Shown one piece after another: positions 54,012 through 62,468 of a stretch of DNA of 64,000 nt. The first letter of the stretch is position 1. Every line of letters starts with the position of its first letter. The notes beneath the pieces were generated by a model. The model did not search any database, was not told the origin of the DNA, and saw nothing but the letters and a program-made list of their open reading frames with translations. The stretch is from Bacteroidales bacterium (GTDB taxonomy: Bacteria > Bacteroidota > Bacteroidia > Bacteroidales > PXBB01), in the NCBI GenBank assembly GCA_028698995.1, contig JAQVVM010000009.1, forward strand, positions 31,770 to 95,769, read 5' to 3'. A program made the translations under genes and the position numbers.

Positions 54012-55916
54012 ATGTTCTATAATTTGCTTTTTTACCGTCAAGTGCCTAAGTGGCTTATATTAGCAGCAGATCTTGTTATTTGCTTTTTGTCTATTGTGCT
54101 TGCTTATCTTTTGCGCTTTAACTTTTCAATTCCTCTCAGGGATGCCCATTTGTTGCCTTATGCTGCTGTTTATGTTCTGATAGTAAGGGGTATTATTTTT
54201 CTTGTTACCAAATCATATGCGGGCATTATTCGCTATACCAGTACCCGTGATTCTATCCGCATTCTATTATCTGTACTGCTCGGAAGTTTTGTTTTTTCGG
54301 TATTTAATTTCGTCAGTGTGTATTTTCTTGATGGCAGATATTTTATTCCTTTTTCCATTTTGATTATTGATTTCATAACCTGCACATTTGTTTTAACGGC
54401 CTACAGAGTCGTAGTAAAAGTAACATATCTTGAACTTAATAACCCGAGTAAAAAGAAAACGGACGTCCTTATTTTCGGAGCAGGAGAATCGGGAGTTATT
54501 GCCAAACGGGCTATTGACAGAGATGCCGGCTCAAAATACAAAGTTCTGGGTTTTATAGATGATGATGATAAAAAAATCGGAAAGAAAATCGAAGATGTTG
54601 AAATATACTCCGGCAAAGATTTGGTTAATCTTTTAAAAACCAATACCATTGCCCATCTTATACTGTCTGTACAGAAGATAAAACCGGCACGGAAAAAGGA
54701 TATTATAGAAACCTGTCTGGCTTACAACACAAAAGTGCTTAATGTGCCTCCAATAAGCAACTGGATTAACGGAGAGCTGAGTTTTAAGCAGATAAAAAAG
54801 GTAAACATTGAAGATCTTCTCGGAAGGGAGATTATAAAACTTGATGAGAATAAAATACGTAAGGATGTTATTGGGAAAACGGTTTTAATTTCAGGGGCTG
54901 CCGGCTCTATAGGCAGCGAGATATCAAGACAGATGGCCCATTTAAAGCCCAAAGTGCTTGTGTTGTTGGATCAGGCTGAAAGCCAGTTGTTTTATCTTGA
55001 GCTGGAATTATTGTCAAAATATCCAACCTGCGACATCCGTATTGTTGTTGGTGATATTCGTTTCAAGCCAAAAATGGAGGAGGTTTTTAAGAAATTCAGA
55101 CCTGATTTTGTTTTTCATGCAGCCGCCTACAAACATGTGCCCATGATGGAAAACAACCCTGATGAAGCCATCCAAACAAATGTTCTTGGAACAAAAATTT
55201 TAGCAGATTTGTCAGTGATATATGGGGTTAATAAATTTGTCATGATATCCACCGACAAAGCTGTGAACCCAACCAGTGTTATGGGTGCTTCAAAGAGAAT
55301 TGCCGAAATTTATGCCCAAACACTTAATAATTCAGGGAAAACAAAATTCATTACCACACGCTTTGGCAACGTTTTAGGGTCTAATGGATCTGTTGTAACT
55401 CTTTTCAAAAAACAAATTGAGAAAGGTCTGCCTATTACAATCACTCATCCTGAAGTTACACGCTTTTTTATGACCATACCAGAGGCTTGTCAATTGGTGC
55501 TTGAAGCTGCAACCATGGGAAATGGGGGTGAAATTTTCATTTTCGACATGGGACAGTCTGTTAAAATTGTTGACCTTGCCAAAAAAATGGTTAAACTCTC
55601 CGGACTCACCCTTGGAAAAGATATTCAAATTGTTTATACCGGCTTACGACCAGGGGAAAAGCTTTATGAAGAATTGCTCAACAATGAGGAAAATACGCTT
55701 CCAACTCATCACCCTCAAATATTGGTCGCAAAAGTACGTTCTTATGTTGCCCAAGAAATCAATCCGGAGATTGAAGACCTTATCCATGCAGCAGAATTCA
55801 GTAACCTGATGGATATTGTAAGCAGGATGAAAAAAATTGTTCCTGAATACAAAAGCAATAATTCTGTTTTTGAAGAATTAGACCATTCTGGAAATAATTC
55901 TATTTCTGAAAATTAA
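54012..55916 (+). CDS. Membrane-bound nucleotide-sugar 4,6-dehydratase, FlaA1/CapD/WbpM type
   Basis: A 634-residue protein for surface-polysaccharide synthesis. Four membrane helices occupy about 13-130 (WLILAADLVICFLSIVLAYL and following). A first Rossmann motif FGAGESGV is near 154 and a second LISGAAGSIGSEISRQM near 295-311. The SDR active site reads ISTDKAVNPTSVMGASKR (about 415-432), with Met in place of the usual Tyr of YxxxK, as in the WbpM/FlaA1 family. It probably converts UDP-GlcNAc to a 4-keto-6-deoxy sugar. It is the second gene after ribBA and the last ordinary gene before the repeat-rich end. Confidence 0.92.
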   Translation: MFYNLLFYRQVPKWLILAADLVICFLSIVLAYLLRFNFSIPLRDAHLLPYAAVYVLIVRGIIFLVTKSYAGIIRYTSTRDSIRILLSVLLGSFVFSVFNFVSVYFLDGRYFIPFSILIIDFITCTFVLTAYRVVVKVTYLELNNPSKKKTDVLIFGAGESGVIAKRAIDRDAGSKYKVLGFIDDDDKKIGKKIEDVEIYSGKDLVNLLKTNTIAHLILSVQKIKPARKKDIIETCLAYNTKVLNVPPISNWINGELSFKQIKKVNIEDLLGREIIKLDENKIRKDVIGKTVLISGAAGSIGSEISRQMAHLKPKVLVLLDQAESQLFYLELELLSKYPTCDIRIVVGDIRFKPKMEEVFKKFRPDFVFHAAAYKHVPMMENNPDEAIQTNVLGTKILADLSVIYGVNKFVMISTDKAVNPTSVMGASKRIAEIYAQTLNNSGKTKFITTRFGNVLGSNGSVVTLFKKQIEKGLPITITHPEVTRFFMTIPEACQLVLEAATMGNGGEIFIFDMGQSVKIVDLAKKMVKLSGLTLGKDIQIVYTGLRPGEKLYEELLNNEENTLPTHHPQILVAKVRSYVAQEINPEIEDLIHAAEFSNLMDIVSRMKKIVPEYKSNNSVFEELDHSGNNSISEN

Positions 55917-56033
55917 AAAGCAGAACAAGAACACCAATTTATTTTCAAAGCTTATATTGAATGTTTTGCGACAATGGATACGATGATGGCCATGGTTTTG
56001 TCATGGAATTTGCAATGCTTCGCCGCAAATTCA
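55917..56033. other. Non-coding spacer with start of the hairpin/repeat region
   Basis: No gene can be supported after the dehydratase stop. The right part contains the long hairpin at 55992-56047, and the repeat array begins at 56034. Confidence 0.5.
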
Positions 56034-56047
56034 CACGCCAAAACCAT
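55992..56047. repeat. Long imperfect hairpin
   Basis: Outer arms ATGGTTTTG (55992-56000) and CAAAACCAT (56039-56047) flank an inner perfect 8-bp stem GAATTTGC (56006-56013) and GCAAATTC (56025-56032). The right outer arm is the beginning of the 105-bp repeat unit. Confidence 0.65.
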
Positions 56048-56262
56048 CTTCTTCTTTTCTTTTTGCCACGGGTTAAAACCCGTGGCTATTAACATTGTTC
56101 CCCGCTGGGGAACTTCGGGTTCATCACTCTAATATTCGCACGCCAAAACTATCATCCCCAATCCTTTTTGCCTTGGGTTAAAACACGTGGCTAATAACAT
56201 TGTTCCCCGCTGGGGAACTTTGGTTTCATTACTGCAATATGCGCACACCAAAACCAATCCTC
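56034..56262. repeat. 105-bp tandem repeat with REP-like palindromes, about 2.2 copies
   Basis: Copies at 56034-56138 and 56139-56243, then a partial copy at 56244-56262, share the period exactly: CACGCCAAAAC begins each copy and a hairpin with GTTCCCC/GGGGAAC arms recurs 105 bases apart. Copy 1 also holds the perfect palindrome CCACGGGTT-AA-AACCCGTGG (56066-56085), which is decayed in copy 2. Such palindromes resemble REP elements mobilised by RAYT transposases; no such gene is seen here. Confidence 0.8.
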
Positions 56263-56298
56263 TCCAATACTTTTTTGGAAATCTCAAAAGTGAAAAAC

Positions 56299-56370
56299 TT
56301 GTCATTCAAAGTGGAACGAAGAATCTGAATATCAATGTGTTGAGATTTTTCACTCTGTTCAAAATGACAA
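56299..56370. repeat. MITE-like imperfect hairpin element, copy 2
   Basis: TTGTCATT (56299-56306) and AATGACAA (56363-56370) form the ends. Internal arms GAACGAAGAATCT and GAGATTTTTCACT are imperfectly complementary, and the same blocks occur in the element at 37123-37226. A further AATGACAAGG end lies at 56393-56402, so part of another copy may be present. Confidence 0.65.
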
Positions 56371-56476
56371 AATACAATGGTCTGAATTCTTAGAATGACA
56401 AGGAGTTACCCTCATGGAATCATTGGTTTGGTATTAACCAAACCCTGTGACCTACTCACAGGATTTGGCTTTATTG

Positions 56477-56965
56477 CTACTTTACTTTCAATCGGTTATT
56501 GATAAGATTCGACCATTTTTCCATAATTTGAACTTCTCCGCTTGGTTGCAGACTCTCTTCTTCATCGTAAAATTCTAAGGTTATTTCGGCTTTACTTTTG
56601 TCAATAGGAATAAAACTCAATTCATACTTTTCAAATACCTGAGAATGACCCGTTTTGCTTTTATTTGTTTTGTTTGTATTGATAACCTTACAGCTTTGAA
56701 TCTTTTCAAGCTCAATGTGCTGTTCAACAGTATTATTTTTGGTCATTTTATAGAATAACACAGCATTTTTATTTTCGTCCAAACCAATTATAAAGTTGCC
56801 GAAAAGTTCGTGCTGACCAATTTGGCAGTTGTGTTGTCGGGCAATATTTTTCAGAGATTTTAATATCCTTTTTTTGTTTTGACCTTTAATGTAATTTACT
56901 ATTACAAATGGAACTATACATAATACCAATAAGATAATCCCAATATAGATACTTTCTACATTCAT
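56477..56965 (-). CDS. Small membrane protein of unknown function
   Basis: A 162-residue protein with one N-terminal membrane helix (about 7-26, IGIILLVLCIVPFVIVNYI) and a soluble, mostly basic-acidic beta-rich remainder (about 35-162) that probably faces the cytoplasm. Strand-like segments include GNFIIGLDENKNAVLFYKM and AEITLEFYD. I do not recognise the family; similar small proteins occur in Bacteroidota. It is isolated between the repeat array and another small gene and lies in the accessory end. Confidence 0.65.
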   Translation of the reverse strand: MNVESIYIGIILLVLCIVPFVIVNYIKGQNKKRILKSLKNIARQHNCQIGQHELFGNFIIGLDENKNAVLFYKMTKNNTVEQHIELEKIQSCKVINTNKTNKSKTGHSQVFEKYELSFIPIDKSKAEITLEFYDEEESLQPSGEVQIMEKWSNLINNRLKVK

Positions 56966-57074
56966 TTTTATATATTTTAAATTTTATAAATCGTTGACTA
57001 AGCTAAGTATGAATACAAAGCTTTGAAAAATTTTTGTCAAATTGTTTAACAAAATTGTCTGAAATAAAAATGAA

Positions 57075-57446
57075 TTACCAAAAATAATGAAACGGAAATA
57101 TGATGTTGGTTTTGCAAAATCCTATATAAAAGTTTCTATAAAGAAACGTATATTGAGAGTATTTCCTTTTGAATAAATGTCCGTATGTTTCACATAAAGT
57201 CCAAAGCTCATTCCATTGAATCTTAATACCCGGGACAGGAAGGTTATTAAAGTTGTTAACCGTGCTTTCTGATTGAGAATCGGGAGAAGAAATTTTGGTT
57301 GAAATGGTTGACAAAAAATCAGCATATTCCGTATTAAAATTAACTTGAATATCAGATACAGTGTGCGAGTTAACAACAAAACCAATGGCAAAGCAATAAA
57401 TTATTGTTAAGAAGGTTGCGCCCCAAACTTTTCCTGACTTTTTCAT
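57075..57446 (-). CDS. Small exported or anchored hypothetical protein
   Basis: A 123-residue protein. A basic start followed by a hydrophobic segment (about 8-27, VWGATFLTIIYCFAIGFVV) acts as a signal or anchor. The following region is polar (TEYADFLSTISTKISSPDSQ) and the C-terminus aromatic (FLYRNFYIGF). I do not recognise the family. A -7 element ends only 5 bases before its ATG, so the mRNA would be practically leaderless. Confidence 0.55.
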   Translation of the reverse strand: MKKSGKVWGATFLTIIYCFAIGFVVNSHTVSDIQVNFNTEYADFLSTISTKISSPDSQSESTVNNFNNLPVPGIKIQWNELWTLCETYGHLFKRKYSQYTFLYRNFYIGFCKTNIIFPFHYFW

Positions 57447-57450
57447 TGTG

Positions 57451-57458
57451 CAAAGTTA
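57451..57458 (-). promoter_or_regulatory. -7 promoter element (TAnnTTTG) very close to the start codon
   Basis: On the minus strand this is TAACTTTG, with only 4 bases between its end and the ATG at 57446. Transcription would begin at or just before the start codon. Confidence 0.45.
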
Positions 57459-57704
57459 ATTAATTTGGGTTTTATAAAAGGTGAAAAAAGTTTCTTGAAT
57501 ATTACATAAAAAACAAAATTCATGAAATATTTGTGGAACCTGCTTCAAGAACTATGAATTTGCGCCTCTTTATCCTCTAAAGCAAATGAGTGTTTTGTAA
57601 ATAGCTGACACGCTGATGATTAACAAAAATCCGAAATTATTAAATCTTTAAGCTTTTTTGTTAGGCGCTTTTGGTTATTGCTCTATGTATTAAGGGTTCT
57701 AAAA
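57459..57704. other. Gene-free spacer in the accessory end
   Basis: No gene, RNA or repeat could be supported. It contains the end of the accessory hypothetical gene's promoter region and some short palindromic words around GTTAGGCG (57659-57666) but nothing convincing. Confidence 0.4.
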
Positions 57705-57776
57705 CTATTCTTTCACAAACTTTGCAACTAATGTCTTGTTTCTACTATTCAGTCGTCGGTCTGCTGTGGCTTTCAT
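57705..57776 (-). pseudogene. Remnant of a T9SS C-terminal sorting domain
   Basis: On the minus strand this 24-codon frame ends in KTLVAKFVKE and a stop, the characteristic end of T9SS type A domains (compare KKIIKE and RRIVKQ of intact ones here). It is preceded in frame by a stop at 57780-57782. No body of a secreted protein precedes it, so it looks like the last scrap of a decayed gene. No other function is suggested. Confidence 0.4.
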
Positions 57777-57850
57777 TTTCTAATTTACGTTTTTGTCAAT
57801 CTCCGATACTATAATTGCATTAATGGTTGAATTAAACACTTGTTTGCTGT

Positions 57851-58267
57851 CTATACAAAACGGTCATGCTTTTTCCCGGACACTTCTCTGGCATAACGAT
57901 TCCGGTATAGTTTCAGGGCTTCCCCAAGTATGCCGGGATCTTTTTGTATTCTTCCATATGGAGTCGACTGTGTGGTGATAATATCTTCCGCGTCATCCCA
58001 AACTTTTGTATAAACAGCTTGACCTTTTGAAACTATCCAATGACAAATATCCTCAATGCTATCTTCTGAGAAAGAAGTCAACTCGTAGTACAGGGTTTCT
58101 ATTTGGCCGCTAGCTTCACGATAGTTCCAACAAAAGCGGAACAAATCATCTTCAGAAAGCTTTTCTGCAACACGATTAAACTGCTCCTTATCGCCTTCAC
58201 AGGCATCAATAATTCGCCAAAAATCACCCGGTATTTCATCTGGAATATAACGCCCGGCCTCAGTCAT
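57851..58267 (-). CDS. DUF4240-like protein
   Basis: A 138-residue acidic, soluble protein. It has a DFWRIIDACEG start (about 15-25) and a WNYREASGQIETLYYEL segment (about 48-64) followed by the short FSEDSIEDICHWIVSKGQ helix and YTKVWDDAEDI; this combination resembles DUF4240 proteins, small orphans found in many bacteria, often near toxins or in accessory islands. Function is unknown. The stop is at 57851-57853. It sits in the cassette-like accessory end with its own small intergenic spaces, and the neighbour on the other side is the giant repeat protein. Confidence 0.65.
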   Translation of the reverse strand: MTEAGRYIPDEIPGDFWRIIDACEGDKEQFNRVAEKLSEDDLFRFCWNYREASGQIETLYYELTSFSEDSIEDICHWIVSKGQAVYTKVWDDAEDIITTQSTPYGRIQKDPGILGEALKLYRNRYAREVSGKKHDRFV

Positions 58268-58360
58268 AATTTTTCTTTTTTGTTGTATTCATTATTCTTA
58301 TATGCGTATTTTTCTTTTCATTGTTTTTTTTGCCACAGTGTAGTTCTCGATGCTTGTTTG

Positions 58361-58499
58361 TAACGTTCTGGTGCTTTGCAGCGGGCGGAACTTGAACATT
58401 TCTATTGTTTCAACCCGCCCATAAAGATAGTTAATATTTCCATACGTTTCAAGTTTTCCTGCGCTCCGCCTGGTGCAAAGCCCCTGCTAGCGTGCGTTA
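58361..58499. repeat. Cassette-boundary-like imperfect palindrome overlapping the stop codon of the repeat protein
   Basis: It starts with TAACG (58361-58365) and ends with CGTTA (58495-58499). Between them a left arm (58370-58396, GGTGCTTTGCAGCGGGCGGA then ACTTGAA) pairs with a right arm (58448-58484) across a 51-base loop, with small bulges. The whole is 139 bp. It resembles integron attC sites in plan (short conserved ends, bulged stem, large loop) but the ends do not match the classical R-box consensus. The CGTTA end contains the stop codon (TAA, minus strand) of the giant gene. Confidence 0.55.
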
Positions 58500-61400
58500 T
58501 TCTTTGATAATTTTTTTTACTAAACTTTGTCCGTCAGATGTCGTAATCTTTATAAAGTAAAGTCCATTTCTAAATCTAATCAATGGCATTTCAAACTTAT
58601 TCAAATGTAAGCCTTTCATTAAGATTAACCTGTCACCAATATTTGAGTATAACTCTAAATCATATTCAATACAATTCTGATTAGGAAATTCAATAAATAA
58701 GTTTGAAACTGTTGGGTTAGGATATATTTTTATTTGGTTCATTAGGTTGTTTTCCGTAATACCGACATTGACAATTGAAACACATTCGGATGTGTCGATG
58801 CAATTGTTGTAATACACCTCAACGGCATAGTTCCCATTTGCCGTGGCTGTATAATTTTGTTGTGTAGCTCCGGGTATTTCTGCATAGTTGTTGTCACAAT
58901 CAAGCCATTGGTATGATGCGCCGGACTGGTTTGCAGTTATCTGAAACCCGCTTATTGTTGTTGAAACATCCACCGTGTCGATGATCACGGCAACAATTAT
59001 GACGCTGTCGCACCCGGCAAGGTTTACCAGTGTCTGGTAATATGTTCCACTTTCAGTAAAGGTTTGGTCGTTTAGTGATATGCTGTAACAACCCTCTAGG
59101 TAAACATATCCTATGGTGGACTTTTTAACCGTTAGGTCGATGATAATAATGCTGTCAGCTACCTGTGTGCCGGGAACATGCATCCTGATTACTTCTGATT
59201 CGTAATAGGTGAGTCCGTTAGGGGCTGCAAAACTATCGCAGGCAGCCTCATGCGAGAAGGGCCGCGGAAGAGCAATTCCAAAATCAGAAAAGCTGTTTAA
59301 TCCTGTTCTGTGTGCAACAGGTGATGCCGGTGTTCCTGTGGCTGCCTGATGAGTGCCTTCCGCAAGCCAGGGGTTTGACGGGTCATTTCTTTTGACCAGA
59401 TGCATGTCCGCGATGTTATCAATTGCTGAAAAACCGGCGGCTGTAATATCAATATTATATAATCCGCCCGAAAGATTATCGGCGGCTGTCATTGTCCAAT
59501 ACCCATCTTCACAGACATCCGAAAGCGTGTCGCCATCAGTAATGAGCAAACCTTTGAGACCGGGGTCTGTTCCTGTAATGGAAGCTGCTACAGTTCCTCC
59601 TGTTGCAGGGGCTGTTGTAAAACTTAAATTTACAGGATTGTAAGTTGAGTCCGTTCCTATCGGAAAGAGGTTGTTGTTTGTAACAGTTGCATCGAACCAT
59701 CTTTGGAATGTACCTATAACAGTGCCAGTGTCCCTCATCAGTGTTCCTTTCACAGAGGTGCTTGTTCCCAACTCAAGTGTGTCTCCGCCAGTATTTATAT
59801 TTCCGTCTAACATGAACAAAGTGTCCATTAATGCGATGCTGTTAACGAGCGTCAACCCATGTTTGTTATCAAGAGTCAGGTTTTGTGCAATGACAGGAAG
59901 TCCGTCGCCACTTTGCTGAGGTTCGTATCCTTTGTATGTATAATTTGCCATGATGGAAAAGGAGCGCAACCCAATGCTTTGAATATTGCCGCTGTCGCCT
60001 GCCAGTGCTATTCCATCCGGAGAACCCATAATCAGTAAGGCTCCGGCAGCATGAATGAATTGGCCCGGGCCTCCGAAAATATTTGTGTCACAGTCAACAA
60101 TGCCATAGTTATAATAATAAGGAGCATTAGTAAAAAAGTTCCTGCCGTTTCTGAGGACAAAAACACCATTGGCGTTGTTGGTGAAAAAATTCTGCAAAGC
60201 ATCGACATTACCAGTATTGTTGAGCATTTTGGAATTAATACCGTCGAGCGTGATGTGCGCATAATTGTTGTAAACATTTGCATCGTTGAATTTCAGAGTG
60301 CCTATCAGGTAATACTTACCACCTGAGAGGTTGTTGGCGGAAAAATTTGTGAATATACCAGAAATGTTAATTGTGCCGCTATCAACACGGATAGTGCCAT
60401 TATTCGTAAGAGTAACATAATCAAGAACACTGCTTCCGCTTCCTGCGGTTTTATCAAGAAGTCCGTCATTGACAAAAGTGTAACGCCCTGCACCTCCATA
60501 ATCATAATATATTCCTGCATCAGATTGAAGGTAAATAACCCCACTGGTCTGGTTATTGAACGAGCCACTGCCTCCTATGATACTGCCGCTGCCAGTCCAG
60601 TTCACGGTTCCGTTATTGTAAAGATTGCCTTTGAAGTTTCTGCTGAAAGTTCCTTCAATGTTCAGAACACCCGTGGTAGATATCGTAAAAGTGGAGGTGG
60701 AGAAATTTGTGGAATTGTCTGATGGGGCGCTCCAGTTCATGGTGCCGTTTACAGTAAATTTGCCACTGCCGCCCATATTGCCACCAGTAAAGTTAAAGGT
60801 TGTAGAAGTGTCCGCTACTGCGCCTGTTCCCGTTCCTGTAAAATTTACAGTTCCTGATGTAACGTGAGCTTCACCTTCACCCGTTATAAGCGCATTATCT
60901 CCAATGCTGTGAGTACCTCCCGAAAAAAGCAGCGTTGTTGAAGGGGAGAGGTCGAATATACCGGTTTGAGTTCCTCCATTGCTTAAAGCAAGTGTTCCCG
61001 AATGAATCTCAACGGTGCCGGAGTTATTAAAGGTGGTATTCGAGTAATTAGTGGTACCTGTTCCCGCAATTTTTCTGTACGTTCCCGAATTATTAAATTT
61101 GATACCGCCACCGCCACCAAAGTCGTACTGAAATTCCTGGTCGTTCAGCACATTGAAAACTCCTCCCGGCATGTTGTTGAAAAAATTTGATCCGCCGCGG
61201 ATGTTTCCCGTGCCAGTCCATGTTACTTGTCCGTAATTATTTATGCTGCCGCCACTGTAACGGAATGATTTGTTTCCGTTGCCTCCGATATTCAAAACTG
61301 CATTCGCACTTATGGTGGTATTCATGGTTGTTATCTCGGAGGTCCCGGCATCTGTTTGCCAGTTCATAGTACCATATACGGTGAACTTTCCCGAGCCACC

Positions 61401-62468
61401 AAGGTTTCCGTTATAGAAGTTGAAGGTGCAGTTTGTGTCAAGTACAGTGCCTGCTGTGGTGCCTGTAAAATTCAGTGTGGCGCCGGTATTACGCACTTCG
61501 CCCTTTCCCGTCAGCAGCGAATAATCCTTAAAATCGTGTGTGCCGCCGGTAAAAAGAAGCGTGCACAGTGTGTCAATTTCAAATGTCTCGTACAGTACTC
61601 CGCTGACATTGAGCCGCAGCGTTCCTGTATGAATTTTTACTGTGCCGAGGTTATCAAAACGTGCCCCGGTGAATGATGTGGTCCCGGTACCGCTTTGTTT
61701 TTCAAGGGTCCCGCGGTTTACAAAATTGATATTACTGCCCCCGCCTCCGTCGTATTGTACCTCCTGGTCATTATTAATGATAAAAATCCCGTCTGGAAGA
61801 TTAGTAAAGGTATTGGATCCCCCTCTGATATTCCCTGTTCCCGTCCATATAGTTGTTCCGCCATTGTTAATGAAGCCACCGCTGTAACGGAAAGACTTAT
61901 TACCACTGCCGCTGATAATTAAAGTTGCTCCAAGGTTAATAGTAATACTTCTTGAGGTTATTTCGGCAAGTGTACCATCTGAGTGCCAGGTCATCATGCC
62001 ATTTACCACCACTGTTTCATCTGCGGTACCTGAGTAGGATAAATTACCCAGCATGTAGAATTTGCCATTTATTATAAGGTCATCATCTGTGCCATTGTTG
62101 ATATTGACAGTAATGCCCGGGTTGATGCACAACACGCCTCCGGCTTCAACTACTGTCTGGTCAATAGTTTTTCCTGAACTGATGAAAACGCTGTCGCCTG
62201 CAAGAATGGTGATATTGTTGTCGGCAGAGTTGGGTGCAACGCTTGCCGGTACCCACGAAGTACCGTTATATGCTTGCCAGATGGCTACACTATCCCATTT
62301 TCCTGAAACATTAGTTCGATAATCACCTGTGATCTGAGCATACATGAAACCCGGACTCGCCAGAAAAAATAGGCAAAATAAAATGAAACATTGAACAGGC
62401 AACAAAACCATCAGGCTGAGCCGGCTGGTTGATACCCCATTTGAATAAGATAATTTTATTTTTTTCAT
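58497..62468 (-). CDS. Large secreted repeat protein with T9SS sorting domain
   Basis: A 1323-residue exported protein, signal peptide within about 1-45 (ending MYAQ). Residues about 50-135 form the entry domain (ITGDYRTNVSGKWDSVAIWQAYNG). Three long repeats of about 200 residues follow: about 138-348, 349-557 and 558-710. Each has a GNLGGSGKFTV-type start, a TMNW strand, NKSFRYSGG, WTGTGNIRGGSN, a QYD-GGGG turn and TLLF(T/S)GGTH; the third copy lacks the last part. This pattern fits a right-handed beta helix. Several Ig-like domains come next (about 780-1240), and the T9SS type A domain begins near IYPNPTVSNLFIEF (about 1244). Function is probably adhesion or matrix building. It lies between accessory genes and carries no enzyme motif. 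Confidence 0.82.
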   Translation of the reverse strand: MKKIKLSYSNGVSTSRLSLMVLLPVQCFILFCLFFLASPGFMYAQITGDYRTNVSGKWDSVAIWQAYNGTSWVPASVAPNSADNNITILAGDSVFISSGKTIDQTVVEAGGVLCINPGITVNINNGTDDDLIINGKFYMLGNLSYSGTADETVVVNGMMTWHSDGTLAEITSRSITINLGATLIISGSGNKSFRYSGGFINNGGTTIWTGTGNIRGGSNTFTNLPDGIFIINNDQEVQYDGGGGSNINFVNRGTLEKQSGTGTTSFTGARFDNLGTVKIHTGTLRLNVSGVLYETFEIDTLCTLLFTGGTHDFKDYSLLTGKGEVRNTGATLNFTGTTAGTVLDTNCTFNFYNGNLGGSGKFTVYGTMNWQTDAGTSEITTMNTTISANAVLNIGGNGNKSFRYSGGSINNYGQVTWTGTGNIRGGSNFFNNMPGGVFNVLNDQEFQYDFGGGGGIKFNNSGTYRKIAGTGTTNYSNTTFNNSGTVEIHSGTLALSNGGTQTGIFDLSPSTTLLFSGGTHSIGDNALITGEGEAHVTSGTVNFTGTGTGAVADTSTTFNFTGGNMGGSGKFTVNGTMNWSAPSDNSTNFSTSTFTISTTGVLNIEGTFSRNFKGNLYNNGTVNWTGSGSIIGGSGSFNNQTSGVIYLQSDAGIYYDYGGAGRYTFVNDGLLDKTAGSGSSVLDYVTLTNNGTIRVDSGTINISGIFTNFSANNLSGGKYYLIGTLKFNDANVYNNYAHITLDGINSKMLNNTGNVDALQNFFTNNANGVFVLRNGRNFFTNAPYYYNYGIVDCDTNIFGGPGQFIHAAGALLIMGSPDGIALAGDSGNIQSIGLRSFSIMANYTYKGYEPQQSGDGLPVIAQNLTLDNKHGLTLVNSIALMDTLFMLDGNINTGGDTLELGTSTSVKGTLMRDTGTVIGTFQRWFDATVTNNNLFPIGTDSTYNPVNLSFTTAPATGGTVAASITGTDPGLKGLLITDGDTLSDVCEDGYWTMTAADNLSGGLYNIDITAAGFSAIDNIADMHLVKRNDPSNPWLAEGTHQAATGTPASPVAHRTGLNSFSDFGIALPRPFSHEAACDSFAAPNGLTYYESEVIRMHVPGTQVADSIIIIDLTVKKSTIGYVYLEGCYSISLNDQTFTESGTYYQTLVNLAGCDSVIIVAVIIDTVDVSTTISGFQITANQSGASYQWLDCDNNYAEIPGATQQNYTATANGNYAVEVYYNNCIDTSECVSIVNVGITENNLMNQIKIYPNPTVSNLFIEFPNQNCIEYDLELYSNIGDRLILMKGLHLNKFEMPLIRFRNGLYFIKITTSDGQSLVKKIIKE

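Noticed and set aside
56187..56393. 68-codon plus-strand open frame across the tandem repeats and hairpin element
   Set aside because: It only reads through repeated palindromic DNA and has no protein character.
57656..57670. Integron attC core near GTTAGGCG
   Set aside because: The short GTTAGGC word is present but no partner arm of useful length is found nearby.
61356..61676. 106-codon plus-strand open frame within the large repeat protein gene
   Set aside because: Antisense to a coding repeat; its counterpart in other repeat copies is not conserved.
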